Source: Solirubrobacteraceae bacterium
GTDB lineage: Bacteria > Actinomycetota > Thermoleophilia > Solirubrobacterales > Solirubrobacteraceae
Direction of reading: 5' to 3'
DNA length: 13,062 nucleotides
Assembly: GCA_019683665.1 (NCBI GenBank)
Contig: JADGIB010000072.1
Coordinates: forward strand, 1-13,062
The notes under the pieces are model-generated. The model saw only the letters and a list, made by a program, of their open reading frames with translations, was not told the DNA's origin and made no database searches. Positions 1 through 8,640 of the stretch are shown one piece after another. Both the position numbers and the translations under genes were made by a program. Each line of letters begins with the position of its first letter. Position 1 is the first letter of the stretch.

Positions 1-58
1 CCGCCCGGGGCGCGGGGGGGGGGGGGGGCCCCCCCCCGCGGGGGGGCGCCTTCCCGGG
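1..58. other. Homopolymeric G/C tract at window edge
   Basis: Runs of 15 G (14-28), 9 C (29-37) and 7 G (40-46) follow each other with almost no other bases. Nothing else in the window looks like this. It is most likely an assembly or sequencing artefact at a contig end and should not be read as biology. A true G/C-rich hairpin cannot be excluded. Confidence 0.6.
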
Positions 59-255
59 TTGTTGCGAGGGTCGAGTGCTGACGCGCTTGCCGGTCCGCAG
101 GGTCAGTGCTTACCCTGCCGAGCGGCAGACGCATCATCACGGATGTTGGGTGTGCACGGACGCGACCGTAGAAGAGATGTGGGGCGGGTCTGCCGTTCTC
201 GGCTGGTCGTCGACGGTGGCTGCGCGGTTCGCCGAGCCGAACTCGCTGGGGAGCT
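59..255. other. Non-coding region upstream of the cas operon
   Basis: No convincing gene is seen; the short open frames here have no recognisable sequence. The region must hold the promoter of the cas operon if that lies inside the window. One weak candidate is TTGGGT at 146-151, 17 bp from TAGAAG at 169-174. It is poor at the last -10 base and I give it little weight. A 7-bp inverted repeat, GCAGGGT (97-103) and ACCCTGC (112-118) with an 8-base loop, could be an operator or a small hairpin. There is no T-run after it, so it does not look like an intrinsic terminator. Confidence 0.4.
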
Positions 256-2553
256 GTGAGCGAGCCGCGCGACGCGATCGACCTGTTCCGCCGGGCGACG
301 GGCTTCGAGCCCTACGACTACCAGCGGGAGCTCGTTGAACGCGACGCGCCGCCGGACGTCATCGAGGTCCCGACGGGAGCGGGCAAGACGTTCGCCGCGC
401 TGATCCCCTGGCTCGCGGACCCCGACGCGCCGCGACGGCTCGTCTACGCGCTGCCGATGCGGACGCTCGTCGAGCAGACGGCGGACGTCGTCCGCCGGGC
501 GCTGGAGCGCCTCGGCGAGGCGATCCCGGTGCACGTGCTCATGGGCGGCGTCGAGACGGCCGACTGGCGCCGCGACCCGGACCGGCGCATGGTCCTCGTC
601 GGCACGATCGACATGCTCCTCTCGCGGGCGCTGAACCGCGGCTACGGGGAGAGCCGCTTCGCGTGGCCCGTCTCGTTCGGGCTGCTCAACAACGACTGCC
701 GCTGGGTCTTCGACGAGGTCCAGCTCATGGGGCCGGCTCGGACGACGTCGGCGCAGCTCGCCGGGCTGCGGCGGAGGCTCGGCGTGAGCGCCCCGTGCCA
801 GACGATCTGGATGTCGGCGACCGTCGACCACGACGCCCTGCGGACGATCGATCACGAGCCCGGCGGCGACGTCGTCAGGCTGTCGGCGGCCGATCGCGCC
901 GGGCCGCTGGCCGGGCGGCTCGACGCGGTGAAGACCGTCGTGCGCGTCGACCTCGCCGACGCCGCCCGCGCGCAGCTCGGCGCCCGGATCGCCGAGGTCG
1001 CGGTCGACCGGCACGTCCCCGGGACCCGCACGCTCGTCGTCGTCAACCGCGTCGACACGGCGCAGGCGATCCACGCGGCCCTTCGCCGTCGGCGCGGGGC
1101 GGTGGGCCCGGACGTCGTCCTCATCCACTCCCGCTACCGGCCGCCCGACCGCGCGGCCCGGCTCGCCGAGGCGCTCGCCGACCCGGGGCCGGAGGGGACG
1201 ATCGTCGTCGCCACGCAGGTCATCGAGGCCGGGATCGACCTGTCGAGCGCGACCCTGCTCACCGAGACCGCCCCGTTCAGCTCGATGGTCCAGCGGCTGG
1301 GGCGCTGCAACCGGGCGGGCGAGCACGCCGAGGCGACCGTGGTCTGGCTCGACCGCGGGACGCTCGCCGAGCGCGACGCGGCGCCGTACCACCCCGACGA
1401 CCTCGACGCCGCGGCCGAGGCGTTCCGGGGACTGGTCGGCGAGAGCGCGTCGCCGGCGCGGCTGTCCGGGATGCGCGTCGCCGAGCGCCGCAGCCCCGAC
1501 GCCGTCCTGCGCCGCGTCGACCTCCTCGACCTGTTCGACACGGCGCCGGACCTGTCGGGCGCCGACGTCGACGTCTCGCCGTTCATCCGCCCCGACGACG
1601 AGCGCACCGTCGCGGTCTTCTTCCGGGCGGTCGACCCGGACCGGGTGCGCTTCGACGACGAGCCCGCCCCGCAGCGCGACGAGCTCGTCACCGTGCCGAT
1701 CGACGCGGTGCGCCGGCGGGCGCGCTGGCGCTTCGATCACGTCGACGGCGAGTGGGTGCGGCTCCGCGAGGACGAGCGCGTGCCGCCGGGGAGCACGATC
1801 CTGCTGGCGGCCGGCGAGGGCGGCTACGACGCCGAGCGCGGCTGGACCGGGGCGAAGGGCGACCGGCCGACGGTGCTCGACGCTCCGGGCGCTCCGGCGG
1901 AGGCGCTCGCCTCGGACGCCGGATCCGTGGCCGGCGCCTGGGTGACGCTGGAGGAGCATCTCGCGCAGACGGAAAGGGCGGCGGAGGCGCTCGCGTCGCG
2001 GCTGCTGCCGCCGGACGCGGGCGAGGCCGTCCGGGCCGCGGCGGCCCTCCACGACGTCGGCAAGGCGCATCCGGCGTTCCAGGCGATGCTGCTGGGGACG
2101 CTCGCCGACCTCGACGAGCGCGAGCGCCGTCGCGCCGCCGGGGTCTGGGCGAAGAGCGCGACGGCGGGCGGGCGGCACGTGCGCCCGTACTTCCGCCACG
2201 AGCTGGCGAGCGCGCTCGCGCTGCGCGACGACGCGGACCCGCTCGTCCGCTACCTCGTCGCCGCCCACCACGGCCGCGTGCGCATGTCGATCCGGCCCGC
2301 ACCCGGCGAGCAGCTCCCCGACGGGGCGCCGCCCGCTGCGCGGTTCGCGCTCGGCGTCGTCGACGGCGACGAGCTGCCCGCCGTCGCCACGCCGCACGGC
2401 GAGCTGGCGGCGCGCGAACTCGCCCTCGACGAGATGGAGCTCGGCGGGGGCTGGTCGGCGATGGCAGCCGACCTGCTCGAGGATCTGGGGCCGTTCCGGC
2501 TCGCCTACCTGGAGGCCCTGGTGCGGATCGCGGACTGGAGGGCCAGTGCCTGA
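256..2553 (+). CDS. cas3: Type I-G CRISPR Cas3: SF2 helicase with C-terminal HD nuclease
   Basis: This 765-aa protein should be the effector recruited by the Csx17/Csb1/Csb2 complex to unwind and degrade target DNA. The helicase comes first. A Q-motif-like PYDYQ lies near residues 19-23 and Walker A VPTGAGKT at 38-45. The DEAD-box-like motif II is DEVQ (153-156), motif III SAT (187-189), motif V ATQVIEAGIDL (319-329) and motif VI QRLGRCNRAG (346-355). The HD nuclease is at the C-terminus: H568, H599-D600 in LHDVGKAH, H648, H671-H672 and a late D760 in RIADWRAS, so the metal site looks complete. This domain order, reversed relative to the usual HD-first Cas3, is characteristic of I-G/I-U. The GTG at 256 is the first start in this frame and gives the expected N-terminus. 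GGGGAG just upstream is only 2 nt from it, which is unusually close. The gene overlaps csx17 by 8 nt. Confidence 0.96.
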   Translation: MSEPRDAIDLFRRATGFEPYDYQRELVERDAPPDVIEVPTGAGKTFAALIPWLADPDAPRRLVYALPMRTLVEQTADVVRRALERLGEAIPVHVLMGGVETADWRRDPDRRMVLVGTIDMLLSRALNRGYGESRFAWPVSFGLLNNDCRWVFDEVQLMGPARTTSAQLAGLRRRLGVSAPCQTIWMSATVDHDALRTIDHEPGGDVVRLSAADRAGPLAGRLDAVKTVVRVDLADAARAQLGARIAEVAVDRHVPGTRTLVVVNRVDTAQAIHAALRRRRGAVGPDVVLIHSRYRPPDRAARLAEALADPGPEGTIVVATQVIEAGIDLSSATLLTETAPFSSMVQRLGRCNRAGEHAEATVVWLDRGTLAERDAAPYHPDDLDAAAEAFRGLVGESASPARLSGMRVAERRSPDAVLRRVDLLDLFDTAPDLSGADVDVSPFIRPDDERTVAVFFRAVDPDRVRFDDEPAPQRDELVTVPIDAVRRRARWRFDHVDGEWVRLREDERVPPGSTILLAAGEGGYDAERGWTGAKGDRPTVLDAPGAPAEALASDAGSVAGAWVTLEEHLAQTERAAEALASRLLPPDAGEAVRAAAALHDVGKAHPAFQAMLLGTLADLDERERRRAAGVWAKSATAGGRHVRPYFRHELASALALRDDADPLVRYLVAAHHGRVRMSIRPAPGEQLPDGAPPAARFALGVVDGDELPAVATPHGELAARELALDEMELGGGWSAMAADLLEDLGPFRLAYLEALVRIADWRASA

Positions 2554-4630
2554 GCTGACGCTGCCGGGGATCCGAAGCGACTCGCTCCTCGGCTACCTCA
2601 AGGGGCTCGGCCTGCTGGCGATCGTCAGCCGCCAGGACGACCCGCAGGCCGCCGGGGCCTGGAGCCCCGCCGGGTTCGCGCTCCACTCCCGCCACGAGCT
2701 GGGGTCGCTGGAGACGTTCCTCCTAGAGCGCTGGACGCCGCTGCCGGTCGTCTCGCCGTGGAACGGCGGCAGCGGCTTCTACCCGAAGGACAACACCGAC
2801 GGGATCGACGCCATCGAGGCGGCGGACGACCCGCGGCTCGCTCGGATGAAGACGGCGATCGCTGTCGCGCGGTCGGTGCTTCGCACGCTGGGGCTGACGG
2901 CCAAGCCCGACCCCCGCGACGAGAAGCCCGCGCTCGTCCGCGCCCTGCGGGCGGAGCTTCCCGATGACGCGCTCGAGTGGCTCGACGCGGCGGTCGTGGA
3001 GGTCGACGGGGAGCTGCGCTACCCGCCGCTGCTGGGGTCGGGCGGCAACGACGGCCGCTACGACATCGCCAACAACTACGCGCAGTGCGTGGCCGAGGCG
3101 TTCGGGCTGCTCGGCACGAGCGACCGGCAGGCCACGTTGCGGGCGGCGCTCGTGGGCGCTCCGGCGGCGCTGCGTCCGAAGCTCAGCCTGGCGCACCTGC
3201 GGCGCGACGTCTCCCCGGTGAACTCGCCCGCGGGGGAGGCCGACGCGCTGGGCAATCCGTGGGACCTCGTGCTCGCGGTCAGCGGCGCGGTGGTGCTCGC
3301 CCCGGCCGCCGCGCGGCGCCTCGCCGGCGACGGGACGCTCGTCGCGCCCTTCACGCTGCGTCCGACGGCGGCGGGGTACGGGTCGGCGGTCGCCGGCGAG
3401 AAGGGGCGCGCCGAGCTGTGGATGCCGACGTGGTCGCGTCCGGCCCGCCTGGCCGAGGTTCGCGCGATGCTGCGCGAGGGCCGCGTCCAGGTGGGGCGCC
3501 GCGACGCGGTCACCGGCCTGGACGCCGCGCGTGCCGTCGGCGAGCTCGGCGTGGCGCGAGGGATCCGGAGCTTCCAGCGGTTCGCGATCCTGGAGCGTGC
3601 GGGGCAGTCGAACGTGAGCATCCCCGCGGGCAGGATCGAGGTCCGCGAGCGTCCCGCGGCCGGCGCCCTCGGCACGCTCGACCCCTGGCTGGGGCGGATC
3701 GTCCGCTACGGCGCTGGAGACGTCCCGCGGGGCCCCCGCGAGGCGATCCGGGCGCTCGAGCGGGCCGTGTTCGCCCTCGCCGCTGAGGGATCGGCCGCTG
3801 CCGCGGAGCGGGTGGTGGCCGCGCTCGGCGACGTCGAGGCCGCGTGCACGCGGTCCGGGGTGGAGCAGGTCCGGCCGCTGCGCGGCGCGTCGGCGGCGCC
3901 GTGGCTCGACCTGCTGGACACCGCGAGCGCCGAGACCCGGCTGGCGATCGCGTACGCGTCCCTGGCCGATCGGCGTGGGGCCGCGCCGTCCACGGCCCCG
4001 GCCCCCTCCACGGCCCTCACGCTGCGGGCGGCGCTCGTCGGGCAGGACCGGGCCTATGCGCCCGCGGCCGGGTGGGCGCCGCCGAGCGAGGCGCCGATCG
4101 TCCGCCGGCTGGCAGCGATCCACGAGCGGCGGCTGCGCGATGGGGCCGGGGGATTCACCCGCGGGATCCCCGCGCGGCTCGAGGATCTCGAGCGGTTCGT
4201 GGCGGGCGCGCTGGACGAGCGCCGGCTCGCCGCGCTCCTGCGCGGGCTCCTCGTGCTCGACTGGTCGGCGGTCGGGTGGCGGCCGGATCCTGGCCCCGTC
4301 GTGGTCCGGGACCCGCTCCTGGCTCACCTGCTGCTCGCCTTTCACGACCCGCGGGCCGACGACGAGGTCCGCATCGTGCCCCGCGCCGACTGGGTCACGC
4401 GACTGCGCGCCGGCCGGGTCCGCGACGTCGTCGACGCGGTCCACCTGCGGCTGCGCCTCGGGGAGCTCGCGCCGATCGCGACGCCCGCCGATCTCGTCGC
4501 GAGCGCCGCGGCCGCCGACGGCGAGCGGCTCGCCGCCGCGCTGCTGGCCCGCCCGGCGACCGCCACGCTCCACGCCGTGATCGGCGCCATCACCACCTAC
4601 GACGAGAGGGAGGTCCCCGTTGCCCCTTGA
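2546..4630 (+). CDS. csx17: Csx17 (Cas8g), large subunit of type I-G Cascade
   Basis: This 694-aa protein belongs to the Csx17 family, which replaces Cas8 in type I-G and is thought to read the PAM and help recruit Cas3. Recognisable family stretches are LPGIRSDSLLGYLKGLGLL at 6-24, PWNGGSGFYPKDN at 71-83, LLGSGGNDGRYDIANNY at 162-178, and GIRSFQRFAILERAG at 339-353. There are no nuclease or helicase motifs, as expected of a structural subunit. A short Pro/Ala/Ser/Thr stretch near residues 479-490 (APSTAPAPSTAL) is probably a flexible loop; its DNA repeats TCCACGGCCC twice. The GTG start at 2546 lies inside the end of cas3 and is preceded by GGAGGG at 2537-2542, so translation is probably coupled to cas3. 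The gene overlaps csb1 by 11 nt. Family assignment is from remembered family character; residue-level function is not visible. Confidence 0.93.
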   Translation: MPELTLPGIRSDSLLGYLKGLGLLAIVSRQDDPQAAGAWSPAGFALHSRHELGSLETFLLERWTPLPVVSPWNGGSGFYPKDNTDGIDAIEAADDPRLARMKTAIAVARSVLRTLGLTAKPDPRDEKPALVRALRAELPDDALEWLDAAVVEVDGELRYPPLLGSGGNDGRYDIANNYAQCVAEAFGLLGTSDRQATLRAALVGAPAALRPKLSLAHLRRDVSPVNSPAGEADALGNPWDLVLAVSGAVVLAPAAARRLAGDGTLVAPFTLRPTAAGYGSAVAGEKGRAELWMPTWSRPARLAEVRAMLREGRVQVGRRDAVTGLDAARAVGELGVARGIRSFQRFAILERAGQSNVSIPAGRIEVRERPAAGALGTLDPWLGRIVRYGAGDVPRGPREAIRALERAVFALAAEGSAAAAERVVAALGDVEAACTRSGVEQVRPLRGASAAPWLDLLDTASAETRLAIAYASLADRRGAAPSTAPAPSTALTLRAALVGQDRAYAPAAGWAPPSEAPIVRRLAAIHERRLRDGAGGFTRGIPARLEDLERFVAGALDERRLAALLRGLLVLDWSAVGWRPDPGPVVVRDPLLAHLLLAFHDPRADDEVRIVPRADWVTRLRAGRVRDVVDAVHLRLRLGELAPIATPADLVASAAAADGERLAAALLARPATATLHAVIGAITTYDEREVPVAP
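4607..4613 (+). promoter_or_regulatory. Ribosome binding site fixing the TTG start of csb1
   Basis: AGGGAGG sits 6 nt before the TTG at 4620, inside the end of csx17. Good spacing and a strong match support the unusual TTG start, and the resulting N-terminus fits the Csb1 family. Confidence 0.75.
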
Positions 4631-5573
4631 GCTGCCGCGAGCGCCGCGGCTCGTCCTCGACGCCCGTCTGCGGCCGGTCGCCGGATCGAGCTTCCAGCCG
4701 ACCGGGTTCGCGAACCTCGGTCCGGCCGAGTTCACCCGCCCGGGCGGGCAGCCGTCGCTGCTCGTGGAGTCCGTGCAGTCGATGGCCAACCACCTGGAGG
4801 CCGTCGGGACCGACGCGGCCTCCCGCGAGCCGATCGAGCTGCTGCGGCCGCTGCCGTGGATCGCCGTCCGCGATCCCGAGGGTCGGCTGCTCACCTCCTC
4901 GCGCCTGGAGCCGCACCGGCTCGCGTCCGCGTACCTGCGCAACGCGACGATCGACGACGAGAACGGCGCGACGTGGCTGGCCGACCGCCTCGGGCTGGCC
5001 CCGAAGACCCCGCTCGACATGCCGGCGATCTACCGGGCGGTCTTCGAGCTCGATCCGCTGTGCCTGATCCACGGGGTGTTCTTCTCCGCCCGGGAGTTCC
5101 CCGGCAACCCCAAGATCCGCCGCGTGACCGCCGCGACGATCGAGGCCCACGGCGTGGCGCCGCTCGTCTCCGGCGGTCTGAAGCGCGACGACGTGCAGTT
5201 CGTCACGTCGGAGGGGAGCGGGGCCGAGGAGGGGTACGGGTTCGTCCCGTTCAGCCGCACCGAGTACGTCGCCGACGAGATCGTGCTCAGCGCCGTCGTC
5301 GATCTGGAGCAGGTCCGCGGCTACGGCCTGGCGGCCGAGCAGACCCGTCTGCTGGAGCTGCTGGCCCTGTGGGAGCTGACGTCGCTGCTCGACGGGCCGC
5401 TGCGCCTGCGGACCGCGTGCGACCTGGAGATCGAGTCGGTCGAGGTCCGCAAGCCGGAGGGGCTCGCGCTGCCGCCCGCCGGCGAGGTCGTCGCCGAGCT
5501 GGCCTCGGCCATCGACGCGGTGACGTTCGAGGCGCCCGGGGAGCGGACCGCGGTCTGGAGCCCGAAGGGCTGA
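4620..5573 (+). CDS. csb1: Csb1 (Cas7g), backbone subunit of type I-G Cascade
   Basis: This 317-aa protein is the GSU0053/Csb1-type Cas7, expected to polymerise along the crRNA spacer and form the Cascade backbone. Family stretches are LVESVQSMANHLE at 48-60, ELDPLCLIHGVFFSARE at 143-159, GGLKRDD at 185-191 and GYGFVPFSRTEYVADEI at 205-221. Its length is normal for the family. It starts with TTG, overlaps csx17 by 11 nt, and stops 5 nt before csb2, so the three Cascade genes are likely made from one transcript with coupled translation. I see no signal peptide or membrane segment; it should act in the cytoplasm. Confidence 0.94.
   Translation: MPLELPRAPRLVLDARLRPVAGSSFQPTGFANLGPAEFTRPGGQPSLLVESVQSMANHLEAVGTDAASREPIELLRPLPWIAVRDPEGRLLTSSRLEPHRLASAYLRNATIDDENGATWLADRLGLAPKTPLDMPAIYRAVFELDPLCLIHGVFFSAREFPGNPKIRRVTAATIEAHGVAPLVSGGLKRDDVQFVTSEGSGAEEGYGFVPFSRTEYVADEIVLSAVVDLEQVRGYGLAAEQTRLLELLALWELTSLLDGPLRLRTACDLEIESVEVRKPEGLALPPAGEVVAELASAIDAVTFEAPGERTAVWSPKG
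5564..5569 (+). promoter_or_regulatory. Ribosome binding site deciding the csb2 start
   Basis: GAAGGG lies 9 nt before the GTG at 5579. It supports a start there rather than any of the far-upstream starts that stay open in this frame through csb1. Confidence 0.7.
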
Positions 5574-5578
5574 GCGCG

Positions 5579-6976
5579 GTGATCGGTCTCGCGGTCTCGT
5601 TCCATCTCGGGCGCGTCCACGCGACGCCGTGGGGGGCGCACGTCAACGAGGCGCTGATCGAGTGGCCGCCGAGCCCCTGGCGCATCATGCGCGCCCTCGT
5701 GGCCGCCGGCTACGCGCACGCCGGGCTGCGCGGCGAGCAGGCGACGCTGCGCGAGGCGCTGCGCGCGCTCGCCGCCGCCCCGCCGCCCCGCTACGTCGTG
5801 CCGCCGGCCGCGCCGGCCCACACGCGCCACTACTACCCGCTGGCGACGTGGAGCCCGACGAACGCGGGGGCGACGAGCCTCGTCGTCGACGCGTTCCTCG
5901 CGGTCGCCCCCGACGCCGAGCTCCAGGTGGCGTGGGACGCGGACCTGCCGTCCGACCAGCGAGGCGTGTTGGCGCGGGCGGCGCAGGCGGTCGGCTACCT
6001 CGGCCGGTCGGAGTCGGTCTGCACGATGCGCGTCGTCGACGGCCTCCAGGGCGAGGCGAACGCGGTTCCGGCCGAGACGGATCCGGCGTGGGGATCGGAG
6101 GCCCGCCGGGTCGAGCTGTGGGCTGTCGAGCGCGACGCGGTCGGGGCGCTCGACGTCTCGATCTCGGACCTGCGCCGGGCGCGGCGGCTGATGCCCGACG
6201 GGGTGCGCCGGGTGCCCTACCTTGTGTGGGAGCCGCCGGCGCCGCCCGCCGCGCCGCCCGCCGCCCAGGGCGCGCCGACGCTTGCGCACCTGCGCGTCCA
6301 CGGAGGATCCAGGCCGTCCCTGCACGAGGCGATCACCGTCGCCTACGTGCTGCGCGCCGCGCTGCAACGCCGCTACGACGATGTCGTCGGCGGGGCCTCC
6401 TCCGTCTTCAGCGGGCACAAGCCCGACGGCACGCCCCGCGACGACCAGCACCGCCACGCGCACTACCTCGTCGGGGCCGACCGGGGCGCCCGGCGGGCCG
6501 ACCACCTGTGGATCTGGGCGCCCGGGGGGCTCGGCGACGACGAGGTCGCGGCCATCGCCTCGCTGCGGCGGCTGCGGTTCCGCGACCAGCCCGAGCCGGT
6601 GCGGGTCGGGCTCGCCGCGCTCGGCGACGTGCGGACGCTGGTCATCCCCCAGCTGGTCGGGCCCTCCGCCACCTGGCGGTCGGCGACGCCCTTCGTCCTG
6701 CCCCGTCACCCGAAGCGGCGCGCGGGCCGGATCGTGGAGGGGCCCGTCGAGCAGATCGCACGTGAGCTGGCCTACCGGGGGCTACCCGAGCCGGAGTCGA
6801 TCGACCTGGTGCCCGGAGCGTGGTCGGCGTTCACGCTGACCCGCCCGGGCGTGTCGCGGCGGAGCGCCCGTCGCGCGGTCGGGGCGGTGATCCGCTTCCC
6901 GTGCCCGGTGCTCGGGCCGATCGCGATCGGCGCGCACAGCCACTTCGGGTTGGGGCGGTTCGAGCCGCTCACGTGA
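5579..6976 (+). CDS. csb2: Csb2: Cas5-Cas6 fusion of type I-G Cascade
   Basis: The frame is open back to 4856, but that part is a shadow of csb1. The GTG at 5579 follows a ribosome binding site and gives the typical Csb2 N-terminus, with ATPWGAHVNEALIEWPPSPWR at residues 15-35. The 465-aa product is expected to combine Cas5 (binding the crRNA 5' handle) with Cas6 (cutting the repeat RNA). A Pro/Ala-rich stretch at about 218-233 (EPPAPPAAPPAAQGAP) looks like the linker. The second half has FSGHKPDGTPRDDQHRHAHY at 277-296, rich in His (H280, H291, H293, H295) and a plausible site for the RNA-cutting residue. It ends in the glycine-rich RAMP loop GPIAIGAHSHFGLGRFEP at 446-463. There is no separate cas6 gene, which fits this role. 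The start is 5 nt after the csb1 stop. Which His is catalytic is inference. Confidence 0.93.
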   Translation: MIGLAVSFHLGRVHATPWGAHVNEALIEWPPSPWRIMRALVAAGYAHAGLRGEQATLREALRALAAAPPPRYVVPPAAPAHTRHYYPLATWSPTNAGATSLVVDAFLAVAPDAELQVAWDADLPSDQRGVLARAAQAVGYLGRSESVCTMRVVDGLQGEANAVPAETDPAWGSEARRVELWAVERDAVGALDVSISDLRRARRLMPDGVRRVPYLVWEPPAPPAAPPAAQGAPTLAHLRVHGGSRPSLHEAITVAYVLRAALQRRYDDVVGGASSVFSGHKPDGTPRDDQHRHAHYLVGADRGARRADHLWIWAPGGLGDDEVAAIASLRRLRFRDQPEPVRVGLAALGDVRTLVIPQLVGPSATWRSATPFVLPRHPKRRAGRIVEGPVEQIARELAYRGLPEPESIDLVPGAWSAFTLTRPGVSRRSARRAVGAVIRFPCPVLGPIAIGAHSHFGLGRFEPLT

Positions 6977-6985
6977 AGGGGCGCC

Positions 6986-8638
6986 GTGGCTGCCGACCTG
7001 CCCCTCATCCCGGCGCGGATTCTCAACGAGCACGTCTACTGCCCGCGGCTCGCCTACCTGGAGTGGGTCGACCACCTGTTCGCCGACAACGCCGACACCG
7101 TCGAGGGCCGCTGGGCACACCGGGCCGTCGACCGCGAGCGCGGTGCCGTCCCCGCCCCCGGGGGCGGGCACTCCGAGGGCGGCGATGGGCCGCCGCGAGC
7201 CATGTCGGTCACCCTCGGCTCGGAGACGCTCGGCCTGATCGCCAGGATCGACATCCTCGAGCGGCGCGGCGCGACGGCCGTGCCGGTGGAGGTCAAGCGC
7301 GGGGGCCCGGTCGCGGCCGAGATGCCGCTGCACGAACCGGAGCGCGTCCAGCTCTGCGCCCAGGTGCTCCTGCTTCGTGAGCACGGCTACCGGGTCGAGC
7401 ACGCCGTGGTCTACTTCGCGCAGACCCGGCAGCGGGTGCGGATCGAGATCGACGCCGCGCTGGAGCAGCGGACCCGGGCGGCGATCGACGAGCTCCGCGA
7501 GACCGCGCGCCGGACGACCGCTCCGCCGCCGCTCGTCGACAGCCCGAAGTGCCCGCGCTGCTCGCTCGTCGGGCTGTGCCTGCCGGACGAGGTCAACCTG
7601 CTGCGCGAGCGCGCGCCGGGGCCTCCGCGCCGGCTGATCGCCCGAGACCCGGCGGCGACGCCGCTCTACGCGACGACCCCGGGCTCACGGGTGACCAAGC
7701 GAGGCGAGCGGGTCGTCCTGCGCGAGGCGGGCGAGACGGTCGCCGAGCGGCGGCTCATCGACGTGTCCCACATCGCGGTGTTCGGCAACGTCGACGTCGG
7801 TTCGGCGCTGCTGCGGGAGTGCTTCGACCGCGGGCTGCCGGTCCTGTGGCTGACGATGGGCGGCTGGCTGAGCGGCTACGCGATCGGCATGCCGCCGGGC
7901 AACGTCGCGCTGCGCATGCGCCAGCACCGGGCGGCCGCGGTCGGTGCGCTTCACCAGGCGCGTGCGTTCGTCGTCGGCAAGATCCGCAACCAGCGGACGA
8001 TGCTCCGCCGCCACGGCGGCCCGGAAGCCCGCGACACCGTCGACCAGCTCGCCCGGCTCATGCGTCAGGCGGAGTCAGCCGACAGCCCGGAGGCGTTGCT
8101 GGGGATCGAGGGGACCGCGGCGCGCCTGTACTTCTCCCGGTTCGGGCTGATGCTGCGTGCGGACCTCGGCTTCGCGTTCGCCGATCGCAACCGGCGTCCG
8201 CCGCGTGACCCGGTCAATGCGCTGCTCTCGTTCGCGTACGCGATGCTGACCAAGGACGCGACCATCGCGCTGCTCGCTGCGGGGCTCGACCCGTACGTCG
8301 GCCTCTACCACCGGCCTCGCTTCGGGCGGCCGTCGCTCGCGCTCGACCTGGCGGAGGAGTTCCGGCCGCTGATCGCCGACTCGGTCGTGCTGACGGCCGT
8401 CAACAACGGCGAGATCGACGCATCCGGCTTCGTCTCCCGCGGCGGCGCGGTGGCGTTGACGGCGGCGGGGCGACGGCGCGTCCTGGCGACGTACGAGCGC
8501 AGGATGCAGGAGCACCTCCGCCATCCGGTCTTCGGCTACCGCGCGAGTTATCGTCGGACCCTGGAGATCCAGGCCAGGCTGCTCGCCGCGAGCTTGACGG
8601 GCGACGTGCCCGCCTACCGTCCCTTGACAACTCGATAG
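6986..8638 (+). CDS. cas4-cas1: Cas4-Cas1 fusion, spacer acquisition nuclease and integrase
   Basis: This 550-aa protein joins a Cas4 exonuclease (about 1-205) to a Cas1 integrase (about 215-550), a fusion typical of I-G/I-U. In other I-G systems the Cas4 part selects and trims PAM-bearing pre-spacers for integration. The Cas4 part has all expected residues: C19 with C189, C192 and C198 for the 4Fe-4S cluster, H45, D89, E102-x-K104 and Q122 of the RecB-type nuclease site. The Cas1 part has E375 (LLGIEGTAAR), H442 (LYHRPRFGRPS) and D454/E457 (LALDLAEEFRP), matching the catalytic Glu-His-Asp/Glu set. The GTG start at 6986 follows AAGGGG at 6976-6981, 9 nt after csb2. The stop is 2 nt before cas2. 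Both halves look active. Confidence 0.96.
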   Translation: MAADLPLIPARILNEHVYCPRLAYLEWVDHLFADNADTVEGRWAHRAVDRERGAVPAPGGGHSEGGDGPPRAMSVTLGSETLGLIARIDILERRGATAVPVEVKRGGPVAAEMPLHEPERVQLCAQVLLLREHGYRVEHAVVYFAQTRQRVRIEIDAALEQRTRAAIDELRETARRTTAPPPLVDSPKCPRCSLVGLCLPDEVNLLRERAPGPPRRLIARDPAATPLYATTPGSRVTKRGERVVLREAGETVAERRLIDVSHIAVFGNVDVGSALLRECFDRGLPVLWLTMGGWLSGYAIGMPPGNVALRMRQHRAAAVGALHQARAFVVGKIRNQRTMLRRHGGPEARDTVDQLARLMRQAESADSPEALLGIEGTAARLYFSRFGLMLRADLGFAFADRNRRPPRDPVNALLSFAYAMLTKDATIALLAAGLDPYVGLYHRPRFGRPSLALDLAEEFRPLIADSVVLTAVNNGEIDASGFVSRGGAVALTAAGRRRVLATYERRMQEHLRHPVFGYRASYRRTLEIQARLLAASLTGDVPAYRPLTTR

Positions 8639-8640
8639 CC

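Noticed and set aside
103..2397. 764-codon minus-strand open frame opposite cas3
   Set aside because: It is a GC-rich shadow of cas3: Arg/Ala/Pro-rich, no recognisable domain, and lies over a clearly conserved gene.
2723..5020. 765-codon minus-strand open frame opposite csx17 and csb1
   Set aside because: Same reason: composition-driven shadow frame across two well-supported genes.
4856..5578. N-terminal extension of the csb2 frame back to 4856
   Set aside because: The extension is Arg-rich, overlaps csb1 in another frame and has no Csb2 similarity. The GTG at 5579 with its ribosome binding site gives the typical N-terminus.
8624..8629. TTGACA at the end of cas4-cas1 as a -35 box for cas2 or the array
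   Set aside because: No acceptable -10 box follows at 16-18 bp, and it lies in coding sequence.
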